Source: Cyclina sinensis
Taxonomy: Eukaryota; Mollusca; Bivalvia; Venerida; Veneridae
Length of the DNA stretch: 64,000 bases
NCBI GenBank assembly: GCA_012932295.1
Contig: JAAONU010000019.1
Span: forward strand, 28,772,913-28,836,912
Direction of reading: 5' to 3'
Part shown: one piece after another, positions 13,301 to 25,395 of the stretch
Layout of the letters: each line of letters starts with the position of its first letter
How positions within the stretch are numbered: the first letter of the stretch is position 1
Program-made: the position numbers and the translations under genes
The notes under the pieces: model-generated
The model's database searches: none
What the model was told of the DNA's origin: nothing
Seen by the model: the letters and a program-made list of their open reading frames with translations, nothing else

Positions 13301-16300
13301 CAGCAACATACGATCCCAGTACAGAGGTATATACTCCTAATACTTATATGGCAGATCTATTTACCATTAAAAACATGCCTTCTTTTGGGGTTTTCAGACC
13401 GCATGTTAAACTTTAACAGTATCTTAGTAAGAGAAGATATCATTGATCATGCAGTCATAATCGTCCTGAAATTGTTTGTCTCATTCCTGCATGAAATCAT
13501 GCCTATATTTCTGCACAGTAATGTTCATTCATTTAATTTTAGTTGATTTATTGAGCAATCAAAAACTAAGTTGAAAACATAGGTTGTTTAAATTTGTTAC
13601 TTCCTACTTGTAACAATAATCACAAGAAATCAACAACACAAAGAAGTCTGTACAGTTAGACTAAAAGGGAAGTACCATAAAGTCCCACTAATAAGTACAG
13701 TCAAAAAGTTATCTTAAATAATCAGTCTCAAAAGCAAAACTTATTTGTTCTAAGTTTTAGAATTTAATTCTTTCCAAAAGTTTTGATTTTCTTGCAATTT
13801 TTAAACAACTGGTCTAAATAGTGGAACAATAGACATAATAAACATTAAGCCTACATCCTTCAGGAGTTTGTGATAAACACACCAGACTTCGAGGCAACGA
13901 AAATCTGGTCAGGGAATATGGGAAAGAATGCCACACATGCCATAGTATATGCTCAACTGTACACAGCAGATGGTAAATGCCATGGCTTACACTCATTTGT
14001 TGTTCCAATCAGAGACGAAAATCTTGTGTCCCTCCCAGGAGTGCTGGTTGGAGATATGGGGGAAAAACTAGGACAAAATGGCTTAGATAATGGGTAAAGT
14101 TTGTTTTTAATATATGTTATTTTGTTCTGTAGTATTTCAGTAAATGTTTACCTGAAAGTTGCTCTTCGGAAGTAGCAGCACTAGACTACTAAAAGATATA
14201 GAAGGTCACATTTAGACTGAAAATGTCTGACTCAGAGTCAACAGTAGTAAATACTAAGTGAACTGAAATATTCATGTTGAATTCAAACATATACAGTGAA
14301 CTGAAACATTCATATTGAATTCAAACATATACAGTGAACTGAAACATTCATATTGAATTCAAACATATACAGTGAACTGAAACATTCATATTGAATTCAA
14401 ACATATACAGTGAACTGAAACATTCATATTAAATTCAAACATATACAGTGAACTGAAACATTCATATTGAATTCAAACATATACAGTGAACTGAAACATT
14501 CACAGCAAAATGAAACATACACGGTGAACTGAAATGTAAACTGTAAACTGAAACATATTCAGTAAATTGAAACATACATTCTGAGCTGAAATATTCACAT
14601 AAACTGAAACATATGTAGCAAACTGAAACATACACAGTTAACTGAAACATTCACATTGAATTGAAACATTTGGCTGCAGAGGCAAAGGGGCAGTGTATGA
14701 AGCATTTGAACATATTTCTCATGTAAATCAAGTTGGACCATTATGCACTTGTTAATATTTTATTGTAATTTTTTGTACTTTTCTAAGGCTGATAATTGAG
14801 GAAATTTAAAATCTTCAGATATTTTGCTGTTTCAGGTTCCTTTCCTTCAACAAATACAGAATTCCAAGAGAAAATCTTTTGAATAAAACAGGAGATGTTA
14901 CCCCAGATGGACAGTATGTCACTCCATACAAGGTGATTTCACCCTTGGTAGCTTAATCAGAATAGTGTATACATGTATAAAATTAAAGGTTGACATGTAA
15001 TCTAGATGTGTCCATTGTCAAGCCTTTAAGTGCAATTTTACCTTATTGGGTTCTGTGTCTCATTGTGTCTCATTGTACAAGACATTTTATCTCTGAAGGC
15101 CTATTTTAACCCAGTGAATTACAAGATGCTATCTTTCTGGGCAGTATGTAATACTGTGAAGGTACTATCACATCAAATCGGTGGTTTATAACAGCATGAA
15201 AATAACAAGATTGGCATGTTGATCCAGTCTGTACTGTTCTGTTACCTTTCCATGGTTTATGATGTGATTATGTTATAACTAATGGACAGAATCTTCCATC
15301 ATGTAAGTATGGTACCGGGGTAATTATTGTTTCCTCAGTTCTGATATGTTCTGTGAACTAAATTTTGTTTTATGGCATTTTCCTGCAACATATTTAAGTA
15401 AACCATTGTGAAGAGTAAAATAAAATATTCCTTTTAAGTAGAAAAAAATCTTCTTTATTGTAGGATCCTAATAAAAGATTTGGTGCTTCATTGGGTGCAC
15501 TGTCTGGAGGCAGAGTGGGGATCACAGGGATGGGGGCATGTAACCTGAAAACGTGTTTGCCAATAGCTATAAGGTATTCTGCTGTGCGGAGACAGTTTGG
15601 TCCAGAAAATGGTGAAGAAATCCCAGTATTAGAATATCAGCTTCAGGTAAGTTAGGACCTCTTTATGTTTGTAAAAAATATAACCTAGGTTTCTGTGTCA
15701 AAGGTTATGTATCTTTGGAGAAAAAACAAAGATGTGACTGATTTAAAGAGACGTTATTGTTTGTAAAAGGAAATAAACACAATTCTATGTACTAGTATTT
15801 GTAAACGTAACATAAAAAGGATGTTAAAACCCTGGTGTGTGATTGTGTATGTTGTGGAAAGCAAATTGAAATTGCTTATTGAGTAATTGCGTATTGTTAA
15901 TTGACCATTATGTTATTGCTTATTGAGTTAAATCTGTCATGTTGTGCATACTTAGGGAAAAGTGTCTTGTTATTTTTAATGATATAACAGGATGAGAAAG
16001 ACCATCGTGTTATTGATGAAAGAACATCATATCATTACTTATTGAGGAACAAACTTCATAATTATAATTACTGATTTTATAAAAGGTTGTAATGATATTG
16101 ATTTGTGAGAAAAGACTGTCATGTTATTAATAGCATAAGGCCATCATGTCATTGCTAAATGATAAATGAAACTCATTGAAAATAACACAAGGCCATCATG
16201 TAAAGATTCATAAATATAAGGCAGTCATATTACTGTATAAAATTACTGGTCAGAAATAGCATATTTTTACAACATGTAAAAGCATTAGTGAGTGCTATGC

Positions 16301-19300
16301 ATCAAAGCATGGGAAAAGAAAAGGAATCAACAGAAGAGATCCATTTCATTTTACTGTATTACAAAAACACTTCAATGTATGTTAAATAGATATGATGCAC
16401 TACTGATATTTATCATGTCTATATATAAAATGAGATCTTTGTGTATTCCAGCAATGGCGCTTGTTGCCATTTCTAGCAGCTACATATGTGATGGAACATT
16501 TCCATGTGGCTTTGTTCATGGATTTTGTCCAGATCAGGGTAGGGATTATGATGGGAGATAAAAGTGAACGACAGGTAAAGATGATTTGTCACCAGATTTT
16601 TATTCTGTCCCTCTAATGCTACCTCATTTCCTTCTGACATTTTCTTCCTTTATCCTCCCTCATTCTGTTTTACCATATCCTCCTTCTTTCTTTTTTCCAG
16701 CTTCCTTTCTGTCTTCCTTCTCATCTTTTTTCCTTCCTTCATTTCTTCATTCTTACAAAGCAAATGATGGAATTATTCTTTATTCAAATATGCTCTTTTT
16801 TCATGCTGTACAATGTGCTATGATAAAGTGAATTAAAAGGCATTTTATTTTGTGATTTTCCACTGAGTCAAGTATTGGGTACTATTTATTTTTTACAGGC
16901 ACTGTTAGGCAGGGAGATTCATGCCCTGTCATGTGCTAGTAAACCCTTGAGTAGCTGGCTGGCCCAGGCTGCTATACAGGAGTGTAGGGAGAGCTGTGGA
17001 GGACACGGTTACTTCAGAGGTAATGTTTCGTTGCATCTAAGAATAGCATGGTAACGGGTTTCCCATAGATATTAAGTTTACAGAATTGCTGGGTACATGA
17101 AAAATGATGGTGACTTAAATCAGTATAACAAAAAATATGGAAAGAAATGTACTTAAGTCAAATATATGGAAAAAAGCAAGTCATTTAGAAAATGTTTGAA
17201 TGAAATGAAGATGTGTCGTGTAATAAGTTGTGTTAGTGGAGAAGAGTAATTTTAGAATATCAAAATTACCAATTGTTTTATTTAGAGATATTCATTGATA
17301 AAGAAGTTTACTCCCATTAAGTAAAGATGAATATAGTAGAAATATTTTCTGGGCCATAAAAGAATTAAATTCCTATAAAGGCAGGTGTATTTCCATTAGT
17401 ACCCATCTTAGAAGTGAAAGAAGCCATTTATCTCCTGTAACAAACTGATAAATGATGAAAATTCAGTCTATTTCAGCATTTATCTTGACTGTGAGATACA
17501 TTTGTACCTAGATCATTTGGAACAGGAATATAACATAAAAGATTTGTTTAAAAGCATAAAGAGCTGGCCCGGCTAGCTCATTCGGCAGAGCATCAGATTG
17601 TCAAACTTGACGATCCCGGTTCAATCCCCATCAGGGTCGGCAAAATTTCTCCGTGATAATTGATCTATAGGTCATTTGTCCCTCACCTCTGATCAAGTGA
17701 GGAAGTAGTCAGTCACTTGTGGAGAACTTGGTTAGTACACTGGTTGGATACCCAGGAACACTGGTTAGGTGGACAGACGGCCGGGATATGACCTTAGCTG
17801 TTAAACTGGCGTTAAACCCCAATAAAGCAAAATTAAAAGCATAAAGAATTGTTTTGAACATTTTTTAGTGAATTAAAGAAATGATTATGATTCTGAAATA
17901 ACCATATTAGCATTAAACCATGTGCCTGTGAAGTCATTTCTATTTGAATTTAACCTTTGCATAAATCGTGTTGATCTGTTCCCTTGCAGTGAACAGGTTT
18001 GGTGAACTGAGGGATGACAATGACCCTAACTGTACATATGAAGGAGATAACAATGTGATATTACAACAGACCAGCAATTACCTCCTGTCTCTCTTAGATG
18101 CCAAAAGAAAACAAGGTTTGCTGAATTATTTTCCATGTGTAATGCGATAGGTTACCAAAATTTGTGAAATGGTGATAAAGAGATTTCCAGACCTTCTGTT
18201 ACATAATTTTACAGAAGGTCAGTAAATCTTTGTCATCACCATAAGATTGCCAGAGATGAGGGGAAAAAAAGTTCAGTTGCCAATGATTTCAGCTGAACTG
18301 ATAAAGTAACCTAGAAAGCATGATAAAAGACTTTTTACCAAAATATATAGATTTATGAGTTGGACAGATGATAGACAATACTTATCAGTTATTCAAAATG
18401 GACTTAATCTTCCTAAAGTTCTGGAGTTTTCAGTGTTTTAGCTTCAACTGTTTAATAAAAAAGAAAGATTTGATAGAGAAAAAAACATTAAAATAAAATT
18501 TTGAATCTAGCTTAAATTTGGTTGAAAAATAGAACACCATGAAAATATGTATATGTAAAATTATAATGTCAAGTAGAAAATCATGTACTTGTGAACTGCA
18601 GGCACAAAGATAGAAGCTCCACTTGAGAGTGTTAACTTTATAGATGACTATGAAAGTATACTGAAGACCAAATTTTCTGCAAGAAGTGTGGAGGAGTGTA
18701 CAAACCCAACTGGTAAGTTGGACTCATCTCTTGACATATATTCACCAACCTGGCAAGCTCAGTTGGTAGAGCATCGGATTGTCAATCCAGAGGTTCTCAG
18801 TGATAATTCATCTTAGACAATGCATCGAAAGTTGAATCAAGGAAAGAAGTAGTCATTTGTTTGCAGAGAGATTGGTTAGTAAACTGTTTTGGTATTGAAG
18901 ACTCACTTCCGGGATATAACCAGAAAGAGGTTGAAACTGGCATTAAATCCCAAAACAAACAAACAGATATATAATTGTATATCAATTTTACAGGTCTCTT
19001 CACATTTCTTGTCTGAAGTTCAAAAGAATTTTAAAACTTGTATGAAAGGTACATCAGTGCTATTCTTCCATTCGCACAAGATTTGAACAACTTAAGATAG
19101 TGGGAAAAGTTGAGTCTGTTTAAAACACGTAGCAACACAAGACATGAAATTGTCACCTAGACTTAGTCTGATTGCTGTAGAGTGTTATGAATTCTTTTTC
19201 TCTGAAACACTTTTTCTGTCCTCCTCAAATTTGTGTTTAAAGCAAGCTCAATGAAACAATACATGAAATTTTCACCAAAACTTAGTTTGTGATGATTAGA

Positions 19301-22300
19301 TGGCATTGCTATAGAGAATTAAAAAATTTTTCCTCTGAAAATATGGTCACTTGAGCAAATTTTGTTATGAAACTTTCATGTTTATGAAGAACCAGCATGG
19401 TCAATCTAGCTCTGATTTCATTTTCCAGTGATCTTGGATGCCTACAAGTGGTTAGTATGTCGTCTGCTGGTGGACAGTGCACAGCGTCTTCAGTCACAGA
19501 ATGCTGCTGGACACGACAGTTTCAACGCAAGAAACAACAGTCAAGTCTACTTCTGTAGAACACTTTCCATTGCCTATGTGGAGGTTTGTTTACTATTTGA
19601 TGTAGTTCTTTTGACCATTTAAAAACAAAATTATGTGTAATGTTAGGAGAGTTTTAGTTTTAGAAGTTGATAAGAATAAAAGAACATTTTAGGATTGGAG
19701 AGAGGTGGATTTTGATGATCCTGAAAATCAGACAGAAGGTAGAAATTTAGTAGTTGGTGGAACCAGATCTGGTTTAGCTTTAACTAAGGATCCAGACTGC
19801 CATCTTACTAAAAGTGTTTTATCAACATAGGGTTGGCCATAAAATGGAAGTGATAGGTCACAGCACTTGGTATAAAAATACAAAACTGAACCATATATTT
19901 ATTGTGTCACCCTTTCGAAGAAAAGGCTATACATAGGGATCGCTTTGTCCGGCAGTCCGTCGGTCCGTCACGAAAACTTAACGTTGGCTATAACTTTGCC
20001 ATTTCTAAACATGGAACTTGGAATACTTGATCACCAGCAAAACCCCTGCAAAGATTGTTGGTACCCATGTCCCTGGGGTCAGAGGTAGCCCCACCCCCAG
20101 GGGTCACTTGATTGTGCTTATATATAGGAAAAAAAAACTTTTTAAGCCTAGAAATAAAATATTAAGAGATGGGTAAGTACTCCCCACCCCCACCGTCCCC
20201 TCTGCATGGGGACCCGCCACCCCCCCCCCCCCGGGCCCAATTTTTGTGTCGCCTATTCGAAGAAAAGGCGATACATAGGGATCGCCTTGTCCGTTGGTCT
20301 GGCGGTCCGTCACAAACTCAACGTTGGCTATAACTTTGCCATTTCTAAACATTATCTTATCAAACTTTCAAATTATATTGCTTATGACAACAGGGTCAGG
20401 CTGATGCCAAAATTTCTAGGTCAAGGTCACATTTGACAGAGTTATGCCCCTTTTTATACATGGATTTTGTCATGAAAACTTAACGTTGGGAATAACTTTG
20501 CCATTTTTTAACATTTCAACATCAAATTATATTGCTTACGACAACAGGGTCGTGATGATGCCAAAATGTGTAGGTCAAGGTCACAATTGACAGAGTTATG
20601 CCCCTTTTTGTACTTGGATTTTGTCATGAAAACTTAACATTGGCTATAACTATGCCATTTCTTAATGTTTCTTCATCAAACTTTCCAGTTGTAATGCTTA
20701 CAATTGTATCACGTAAGACAACACCATTTATCAAGGGCAGATAACCCTCAAATTTATTTTTGCAATGTTATGCCCCTTTTTCAAGTTAAAATGTCTTGGT
20801 TAACCTTTTTCTTTATGTCCATGTCTCAAAAAGTGTCAAGGATATTCCATTCAAACTTGGAATACTTGATCACCAGCAAGACCCTTGCAAAGACTGTTGG
20901 TTCCCATGTCCCTGGGGTCACATTTAGCCCCACCCCCAGGGGTCACTTGATTTTGCTTATACTTATATATAGGAAAAAAAACTTCTTAAGCCTAGAAATA
21001 AAATATTAACTGACATGAGATGGGTAAGTACTCCCCCCCCCTCCCCCCCACCACCGTCCCCTCTGCATGGGAATCCCCCCCCGGGCCCAATTTTTATGCC
21101 CCCACAAAGTGGGGTGCATATAGCGTTGCACTTGTCCGTCCGTCCTTCCGTCCGTCCGTATGTCTGTCCATACGTCCCAAAATCTTGTGAACGCAACTCC
21201 TCTTAAACCGGATGGCAGATTTTGCTTAAACTTCCAGGGATGAACAACCTTAATGTGTAGATGGTAGTAAAGGAAGGAATTTTTGCTGCGACCAAATTTA
21301 ACAGAATTATGGCCCTTTGTTAATTTTTTCACTAGAAATTTTGTGAACGCAACTCCTCTTAAACCGGATGGCAGATTTTGCTTAAACTTCCAGGGATAAA
21401 CAACTTTAATGTGTAGATGGTAGTAAAGGAAGGAATTTTTGCTGCGACCAAATTTAACAGAATTATGGCCCTTTGTTGATTTTTTAACTATATACCATAT
21501 AGAAATTTTGTGAACGCAACTCCTCTTAAACCGGATGGCAGATTTTGCTTAAACTTCCAGGGATGAACAACCTTAATGTGTAGATGGAAGTAAAGGAAGG
21601 AATTTTTGCTGTGACCAAATTTAACAGAATTGTGGCCCTTTGTTGATTTTTTCACTATATACCATATTGAAATTTTGTGAACGCAACTCCTCTTAAACCG
21701 GATGGCAGATTTCGCTTAAACTTCCAGGGATGAACAGCTTTAATGTTTAGATGGTAGTAAAGGAAGGAATTTTTGCTGTGACCATATTTAACAGAATTAT
21801 GGCCCTTTGATTTTTTCACTATATACCATAAAAATAATTGAACATATAAATTTTACATTTGTAATTTAATTTAACATGTACATAAGGTTACCTGTAGATC
21901 ATTTTAGGTATATGTACAGAAAAAATCTTACATACAGGATATACATGCTCTTGTTTATGAGCACTTATGCATAGTGGGGGCATCCGTGTCCTATGGACAC
22001 AGTTCTAGTTTTTTTTTTTTTTTTTTTAAATTTTAAAACATAGGTACTTTACTTCCCACCCTACCTCAACCCCCCCCCCCCCCCCCCCCCCCTACCCGGG
22101 GCCAATTTTTTTTTTTTTTAATACATAGGTATGTGACCATCCACCCTCAAACCCCCACCCCCCTTTTTTTTTTTTTTTAAATTTTAAAACATAGGTACTT
22201 TACTTCCCACCCTACCTCAACATAGGTACTTCACTTCCCATCACACACACACACACGCACACGCACACACACACACACACACACACACCCCACTATCGGG

Positions 22301-24007
22301 GCCCAAATTTTTTTTTTTTTTTTTTTAAATACATAACTACTTGACCCAAATTTTTTTTTTCATCTTGTATGACTAGGTACTTGCCCTGCCCCAGTCAAAT
22401 TTTTTTCACTTGGGCCTCTTGTTTAACTTGGCTTATAATTAATTATCCAGCACTGAGAAAAGTGGAGCATGCTGTCTGTGGACAGGTATTGTTGTACTTT
22501 GACTAGCATGCATTCTTTTCCAGCAGGCTCTTGTTTACCTTTTTTAGTTATTCTAACAGAGTACCCAAGGGCGACACAAGTGTTCCACTGAACACCCATC
22601 TAGTTATGAGAAAGTAACTGAATTGTTGGCTGAACTTGAAATACCCAATTTCCATATATGAGGAATATTATGTCACTAAACATTTATCTTCCTTATTGTA
22701 TTGTGCACATTCATTTCATATTTTTAGCATCATGTTATGGAACGGTTTTGGAAATTGATACAAGAAGGAAAAGAGGGTGAAATGGCATCACAACCAATCA
22801 GAAATGTCCTTACAAAACTGTGTGCACTCTTTGGTCTGTGGAGGTTAGAAAAACATCTTAGTGTTCTGTATCAAGGTAAGCAGCCAGACAGAGAAGTTTT
22901 AAACAATTTTTATAGTTCCATCATGTTTGTAGATCGAGAAAAAGATAATGTTTTGGCTTATTCTTGAAGAAATGATATATTTTCTGTGCACTATTTAGTC
23001 AAATAACTTAAAGAACCAGGAATGTTACCTCCGGTGTATGCAATTATACTGAAAAAAAAAACTTGCAGTCATAAACACACCATTTCCAAATTTTCAAAAT
23101 TAATATGGAAGCTCTGTGTACATGTATATAAGGAAAAAAACATAATGTAAATATAGAAAAAAGATTTACACATTTTTGGTGATATTAAGAAAGTATGGCA
23201 CACAGCTTTTTCAGTGCTTTGATTAGCAGGTTGACACTATTTCAGGAGGCTATCTGAGTGGACCCTCTGCCCCTACACTGATGCAGGAGGCTACCCTGCT
23301 CCTTTGCAGTCAGCTGAAGGATGATGCAGTGTCACTTGCTGATGTCATAGCTCCACCAGATTTCATCCTCAACTCACCCATTGGCTTATCAGATGGACAG
23401 GTAAAATATTGTAGTTATAAATCTTTAAATTGTTGAAGTTCGTCTTTGCGAATTTGTAGATAAGCTGTTTCCTTGACTTCTCCTAGTGTTGAGAAAACAT
23501 GGATTTTTATGTGTCCTTTTATTCCTGACTGTCATACTAAGATATATAAATTGTATATTCAAGATTTACAGGATATTCTAGTGAATAAATGTAAATACCA
23601 ATAAATAAATTAAATGCAGAAAGAGTTTAGTTATGGGAAAAAAGTAAAGTGGCAACTTATAAAGAAAATATACTCTTGAGTTGTCAGATTAAATGTCTGC
23701 TTCTGAAGATCTGCATTTACAGTTACCATATAATTATTATACACTATTGAACTTATAATTGGTTTTCCAAGAACTCTTGTCATTATAAATGTTTAGAATC
23801 TGTTTACTTGTTTTGAAAAATGAAACTTTTATATGCTTCAGAACAGTGTTTCTTTCATACTGTACATATGTTTCAATTTTTTTTCAGATATACAAGAATT
23901 TATATGGGGCTATGATACAGGGAGAGAGGGCACTAGAAAGACCCGATTGGTGGCGAGAGTTTGTGGATAAACCAGATGTGGGGCGACTGAGGAAGTCTAA
24001 ATTATGA
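7339..24007 (+). CDS. ACOX3: Peroxisomal acyl-CoA oxidase 3 (complete, 15 exons)
   Basis: Exons: 7339-7566, 11837-12067, 12820-12894, 13237-13326, 13864-14093, 14836-14932, 15464-15646, 16452-16574, 16899-17019, 17990-18115, 18602-18712, 19429-19583, 22728-22875, 23246-23400, 23888-24007. All phases match, giving 2193 nt and 730 aa (vertebrate ACOX3 is about 700). The family enzyme is an FAD-dependent oxidase that introduces the trans-2 double bond into (branched-chain) acyl-CoA and makes H2O2 in peroxisomes. Seen: acyl-CoA dehydrogenase-like middle region [13 protein letters not shown] (182-194), [16 protein letters not shown] stretch written here as [18 protein letters not shown] before residue 378, [14 protein letters not shown] (445-458; catalytic-glutamate region), [18 protein letters not shown], and the ACOX C-terminal domain [15 protein letters not shown]. 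The protein ends in SKL, a peroxisomal targeting signal 1. I chose Met 7339; an in-frame ATG at 7273 would add 22 residues unlike the family. Confidence 0.97.
7900..7945. repeat. 14-bp perfect inverted repeat
   Basis: AAACGCTTACTCGG (7900-7913) is mirrored by CCGAGTAAGCGTTT (7932-7945) with an 18-nt loop, in ACOX3 intron 1 just before the ~178-bp tandem array. It may be one terminus of that repeat family. Confidence 0.85.
8020..8790. repeat. Tandem array Y, ~178-bp unit, about 4 copies
   Basis: Degenerate copies carry GAAAATCGGSGAGTTGCGG, AAATTTGCGCATAC, GCCGGAATCGGCCTGTAT and CCAAGGAATTTAAAGTA. Units start near 8165, 8343, 8521 and 8718. Another copy is at 11180-11395, so the array appears split by the block at 8790-11062. 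It lies in ACOX3 intron 1. Confidence 0.82.
8790..11062 (+). mobile_element. Tandem array (~150 bp, about a dozen units) ending in a family F terminus
   Basis: From 8790 to about 10715 the sequence is a head-to-tail array of units with GAATATGGGTCATGTGGGG, TCAAAAACTAGGTCACAGAG, AACCTTGTTAACACTCTAGA and CAGCCCAAATATCCTGG. From about 10720 it passes into a 340-bp tail almost identical to 60424-60770, ending CAGGTGAGCGATCC, the hairpin GGGCCATCATGGCCC and TCTTGTT. This supports a non-autonomous HINE/pearl-type element. The 5' end is not clearly defined. Confidence 0.68.
11180..11395. repeat. Detached copy of tandem array Y
   Basis: AATCGGTGAGTTGTGCAAAA, ATACGCCGG and AAGGAATTTAAAGTATCTTT match the units at 8165-8790. 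About 120 bp of non-repetitive sequence separates it from the element ending at 11062. It is in ACOX3 intron 1. Confidence 0.75.
11440..11640 (+). mobile_element. Short dispersed repeat (MITE/SINE-like), copy 1
   Basis: This ~200-bp segment matches the reverse complement of 63648-63867: GAAGTGATTAGCCTTTG, TGCACATCTGTGCAGTCTGA, TTAAACTTTAAATGGACTG and the terminal AGGTTAAGGGTTAA are shared. It is an old interspersed repeat of unknown class in ACOX3 intron 1. Confidence 0.7.
14240..14670. repeat. 38-bp tandem repeat in ACOX3 intron 5
   Basis: About six near-identical copies of ATTGAATTCAAACATATACA plus GTGAACTGAAACATTCAT (14262-14510), followed by decayed copies to about 14670. It is intronic (intron 14094-14835) and not transcribed into coding sequence. 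Confidence 0.92.
17563..17832 (+). mobile_element. tRNA-derived SINE with 15-bp target site duplication
   Basis: A tRNA-like head carries an A box (GGCTAGCTCATTCGGCAGAG) and a B box (GGTTCAATCCC). A body follows with GGCCGGGATATGACC and a tail ending GGCGTTAAACCCCAATAAAG. TTAAAAGCATAAAGA flanks it on both sides (17548-17562 and 17833-17847), a target duplication typical of LINE-machinery insertion. It lies in ACOX3 intron 9 and is sense to the gene. The head resembles a tRNA with a GTC anticodon, but it is a SINE rather than a functional tRNA gene. Confidence 0.88.
18744..18965 (+). mobile_element. tRNA-derived SINE, decayed second copy
   Basis: The A box GGCAAGCTCAGTTGGTAGAG and a rearranged or degraded B box region (GAGGTTCTCAG) are followed by the same body as the SINE at 17563: CTTCCGGGATATAACC, GAAACTGGCATTAAATCCC and an AAACAAAC tail. 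No clear target duplication was found. It is in ACOX3 intron 11. Confidence 0.78.
21091..22010 (+). mobile_element. HINE/pearl-like repeat element, family B
   Basis: Starts TTTTTATGCCCCCACAAAGT and continues with CCGT repeats. Four units of 156-167 bp are marked by GTGAACGCAACTCCTCTTAA at 21187, 21343, 21510 and 21677. It ends GGGGGCATCC, the perfect hairpin GTGTCCTATGGACAC (21986-22000) and AGTTCTAGTT. The 3' hairpin plus CTAG|T end fits Helitron-type termini. Confidence 0.72.
22241..22288. repeat. (CA)n microsatellite
   Basis: About 24 CA dinucleotides with two CG interruptions, inside the nested repeat cluster of ACOX3 intron 12. Confidence 0.95.
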
Positions 24008-24095
24008 GAGCTGTGTATTAAAAACAGGAAGTATTCAGACAGTGTTTAAGATATAAAAAGATTATACCATTCCAAGAAAAGTTGTATTTAGTTTA

Positions 24096-24101
24096 AATAA
24101 A
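24096..24101 (+). promoter_or_regulatory. Proximal polyadenylation signal of ACOX3 (candidate)
   Basis: The first AATAAA after the ACOX3 stop codon, 89 nt downstream. Further AATAAA motifs occur in the following 1.2 kb, so alternative 3' ends are possible. Confidence 0.5.
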
Positions 24102-25271
24102 AACTGTTATATCAGTGATTTCATGATGTCTAAAATTGATTGACAGAAAGACAGCATCATCAAAAAATTTAAAGAGTTGAAAACAGCGATCATGAATCCT
24201 ATAAGATTGTATTATCCCTCGATTTAAGATACAGTGTTTTTACTGAATTAAGTTTTTTTTTTTTAATTTGATGTTATTTTTCAAGATGTGAAGTGTTATT
24301 GAAAATGATTTTCTGAATAATTTATTTATTTGATACTATGAATAGGAAAATTTGAATGAAACCTTAGTAGTAGTTTTATTACATTGTGCAGATGCAAATG
24401 GTTTGCTAGATTGTAATTTTCACATATGTTGTATTTTGAACTATTTTGGCTTAATCTAGTCTTATTATATAAAATGCGTATTGAAAACTTGAATATCAGC
24501 ACTGTATCATTTTCATGTGGAAAAGACATTAAGATATCTATACCTGTTCATATGAATGTCATCTGTTGTATTTTAGGGACTTTATTTTAGACTGAAAACT
24601 CAAAAAATCCCAAATTTACCAGTGAGCTAATCATTGGTCTAAGTATCTTTTAATCAAATGAAATAAAATCCTAAGGGAAATCCTGAAACATAGAAAATCC
24701 CAGTAAATATTATTAAACTATGTTAAATATATATACCTTTTAATAGTTAAAACAGAAATATGACACTGGTGATTATATGCATATGATTTAGCTTAATTAG
24801 TGCATAAAAATAAGGATCTCTACTGTAACAGTAAAACATATATCCTACTTAAGAAATTCCATCTGGGTCTTTTTATGAAGGGATGTTTTTTCTTGTCAAA
24901 TAAACTTCAAAAGGGGTTGGTCCATTGGGATATATGTTTTACTGTTAGGTTTAGCCTGAACATTGTCATAACCAAAAAACAATAATGAAGAACTGATGTT
25001 AGAAAACAATGCATTATGCACCTAAGTTGTGACCTAATCATTTTTTATGAAAAAAAAAGTTTTTCTCCAGATAAAAGACGGCAGTATTCACTGTGTACAT
25101 GATTATGCTGATTTTTACTTCAGTGATTTAGAAAATACAATTTGCAACAATTGTATTGTTTCAGTTAGGCCTAATACAGAAAATTTTCCTGTAAATTTAT
25201 GCCACATTAAGTGCAGTAAATAGTACAATTTTCACTTTGTACTTAATTGCATAGAGCTGTGATACCATTCA

Positions 25272-25277
25272 AATAAA
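25272..25277 (+). promoter_or_regulatory. Distal polyadenylation signal of ACOX3 (candidate)
   Basis: AATAAA followed within 15-35 nt by a GT-rich stretch (AGTGTGTTTTATGATTTATT), the usual signal plus downstream-element layout. The sequence 24008-25270 holds no other gene and would be 3' UTR if this site is used. Confidence 0.5.
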
Positions 25278-25395
25278 CGTTAAAACCATTTAGTGTGTTT
25301 TATGATTTATTTGTACATGATCAGAGCATATAAATTATGCATATACAACAGTTTTCATACACCATTGTCACACTCTTTGTGACAAAACTTTTTAA

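Larger units (their letters stand above)
19905..22425 (+). mobile_element. Nested repeat-element cluster in ACOX3 intron 12
   Basis: A family D start (CCCTTTCGAAGAAAAGGCTATAC then CCGT repeats) at 19905 runs into a C-rich stretch and is interrupted near 20240 by a second family D copy (GTCGCCTATTCGAAGAAAAG). That copy reaches the same C-rich stretch and is interrupted at 21091 by a family B element. Remaining pieces with long A/T/C runs follow to an end GGGCCTCTTGTTT near 22422. The nesting order is inferred from repeated junction sequence CGGGCCCAATTTTT. There is no coding capacity. Confidence 0.6.

Noticed and set aside
17567..17640. Functional tRNA gene
   Set aside because: The tRNA-like head is followed by a SINE body and flanked by a 15-bp target duplication; it is a retroposon head.
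20963..21332. Overlapping frames of 77-108 codons on the minus strand
   Set aside because: They fall in C-rich and CCGT-repeat sequence of nested elements; low-complexity translation.
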